Origin: Candidatus Woesearchaeota archaeon
Lineage (GTDB): Archaea; Nanobdellota; Nanobdellia; Woesearchaeales; J091
NCBI GenBank assembly: GCA_003695045.1
Contig: RFJB01000069.1
Span: forward strand, 1 to 12,850
Length of the DNA stretch: 12,850 nt
Direction: 5' to 3'
Under the pieces are notes generated by a model that was not told the DNA's origin, made no database searches, and saw only the letters and a program-made list of their open reading frames with translations. Made by a program: the position numbers and the translations under genes. Shown here piece by piece: positions 12,491 through 12,850 of the stretch. Numbering within the stretch: the first letter of the stretch is position 1; the number at the start of each line of letters is the position of its first letter.

Positions 12491-12850
12491 TCACAGTTCT
12501 TCTGCGGTTTTGCTTGCTATCTCTTTGAAGTTCTTTTCTTCAAGATTCATTATCTCTTCGCTTGCCGACTTCAAGCCGCTTAAGATACCCAGCACCAGTC
12601 CAATCCCGCTGACGGTGAAGAAAACAATGTTTCCAATCGTGCTGATTTCGTCGTTGGGTCTTCCCTGCCCTGTCGCAAATGTCTTAAAAAACATGCTTCC
12701 TACAAATCCAAGTCCCACGCCAGATATTGCTCCTGCAAGCACACCTTTTGCCGCACCTTTGAATTTTATGCCCGCCTTTTCTGCTCTCGAAACAAGTTTT
12801 TCTGTTGTTTCAGGATTTATTTTGTGCACCAACTCATGGTACAGGGAAAG
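12491..12850 (-). CDS. Two-helix membrane protein, N-terminus beyond the window
   Basis: The frame is open through the right edge, and the residues read there, LSLYHELVHKINPETTEK, look coding. A TTG at 12832 is therefore probably not the real start, and the gene is listed as cut by the window. At least 119 residues are visible: an amphipathic region, a Gly/Ala-rich hydrophobic segment (KGVLAGAISGVGLGFVGSMFF), a short polar loop, a second hydrophobic segment (IVFFTVSGIGLVLGILSGL) and an acidic, helical C-terminal tail. No family is recognised. It is convergent with the protease gene. Confidence 0.7.
   Translation of the reverse strand, partial: LSLYHELVHKINPETTEKLVSRAEKAGIKFKGAAKGVLAGAISGVGLGFVGSMFFKTFATGQGRPNDEISTIGNIVFFTVSGIGLVLGILSGLKSASEEIMNLEEKNFKEIASKTAEEL

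Overview
The window looks archaeal. TATA-like boxes lie about 26-29 bases upstream of several start codons, so those transcripts would be leaderless. Other genes carry Shine-Dalgarno matches to the archaeal 16S tail (GAGGTGAT type). The gene content also fits: an FtsZ with a GTP-binding loop, a NucS/EndoMS mismatch endonuclease with a PCNA-type tail, and a cytosolic GH15 glucoamylase-like enzyme. Base composition is close to balanced, AGA/AGG arginine codons are common, and genes are tightly packed. The exact phylum (a DPANN or euryarchaeal lineage) cannot be fixed from this stretch. I saw no tRNA, rRNA, CRISPR array, transposase or phage gene.

Layout: (1) bases 1-152 may hold the tail of an upstream gene, followed by a plus-strand pair, an NAD-dependent sugar epimerase/dehydratase and a six-helix YjdF/DUF2238-like membrane protein. 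(2) From about 2.0 to 5.8 kb everything is on the minus strand: a membrane-anchored DsbA-like thiol oxidoreductase that ends at a hairpin terminator, a small coiled-coil protein, a GT-B glycosyltransferase with its own leaderless promoter, and a two-gene operon of unrecognised proteins. (3) A 458-base divergent intergenic region separates that operon from ftsZ. ftsZ is followed in the same transcript by a coiled-coil, proline-linker protein that looks like an FtsZ partner. (4) The gap after it contains what appears to be a complete minus-strand miniature gene: possible promoter, near-perfect ribosome binding site, nine-codon reading frame MNGPGCGGC, and a hairpin plus oligo-T terminator. (5) Plus-strand units follow: GH15 glucoamylase plus a 54-residue two-helix membrane protein, nucS plus an unknown coupled gene, and a CPBP (CAAX-type) intramembrane protease. 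(6) A two-helix membrane protein enters from the right edge on the minus strand.

Functionally this is a housekeeping neighbourhood of cell division (ftsZ and its partner), mismatch repair (nucS), envelope and sugar work (epimerase, glycosyltransferase, DsbA, membrane protease) and storage-glucan breakdown (GH15). The least explained parts are the nine-codon minigene at 8185-8214, the ftsZ-linked coiled-coil protein, the unknown operon at 4401-5796, and the unknown gene coupled to nucS.
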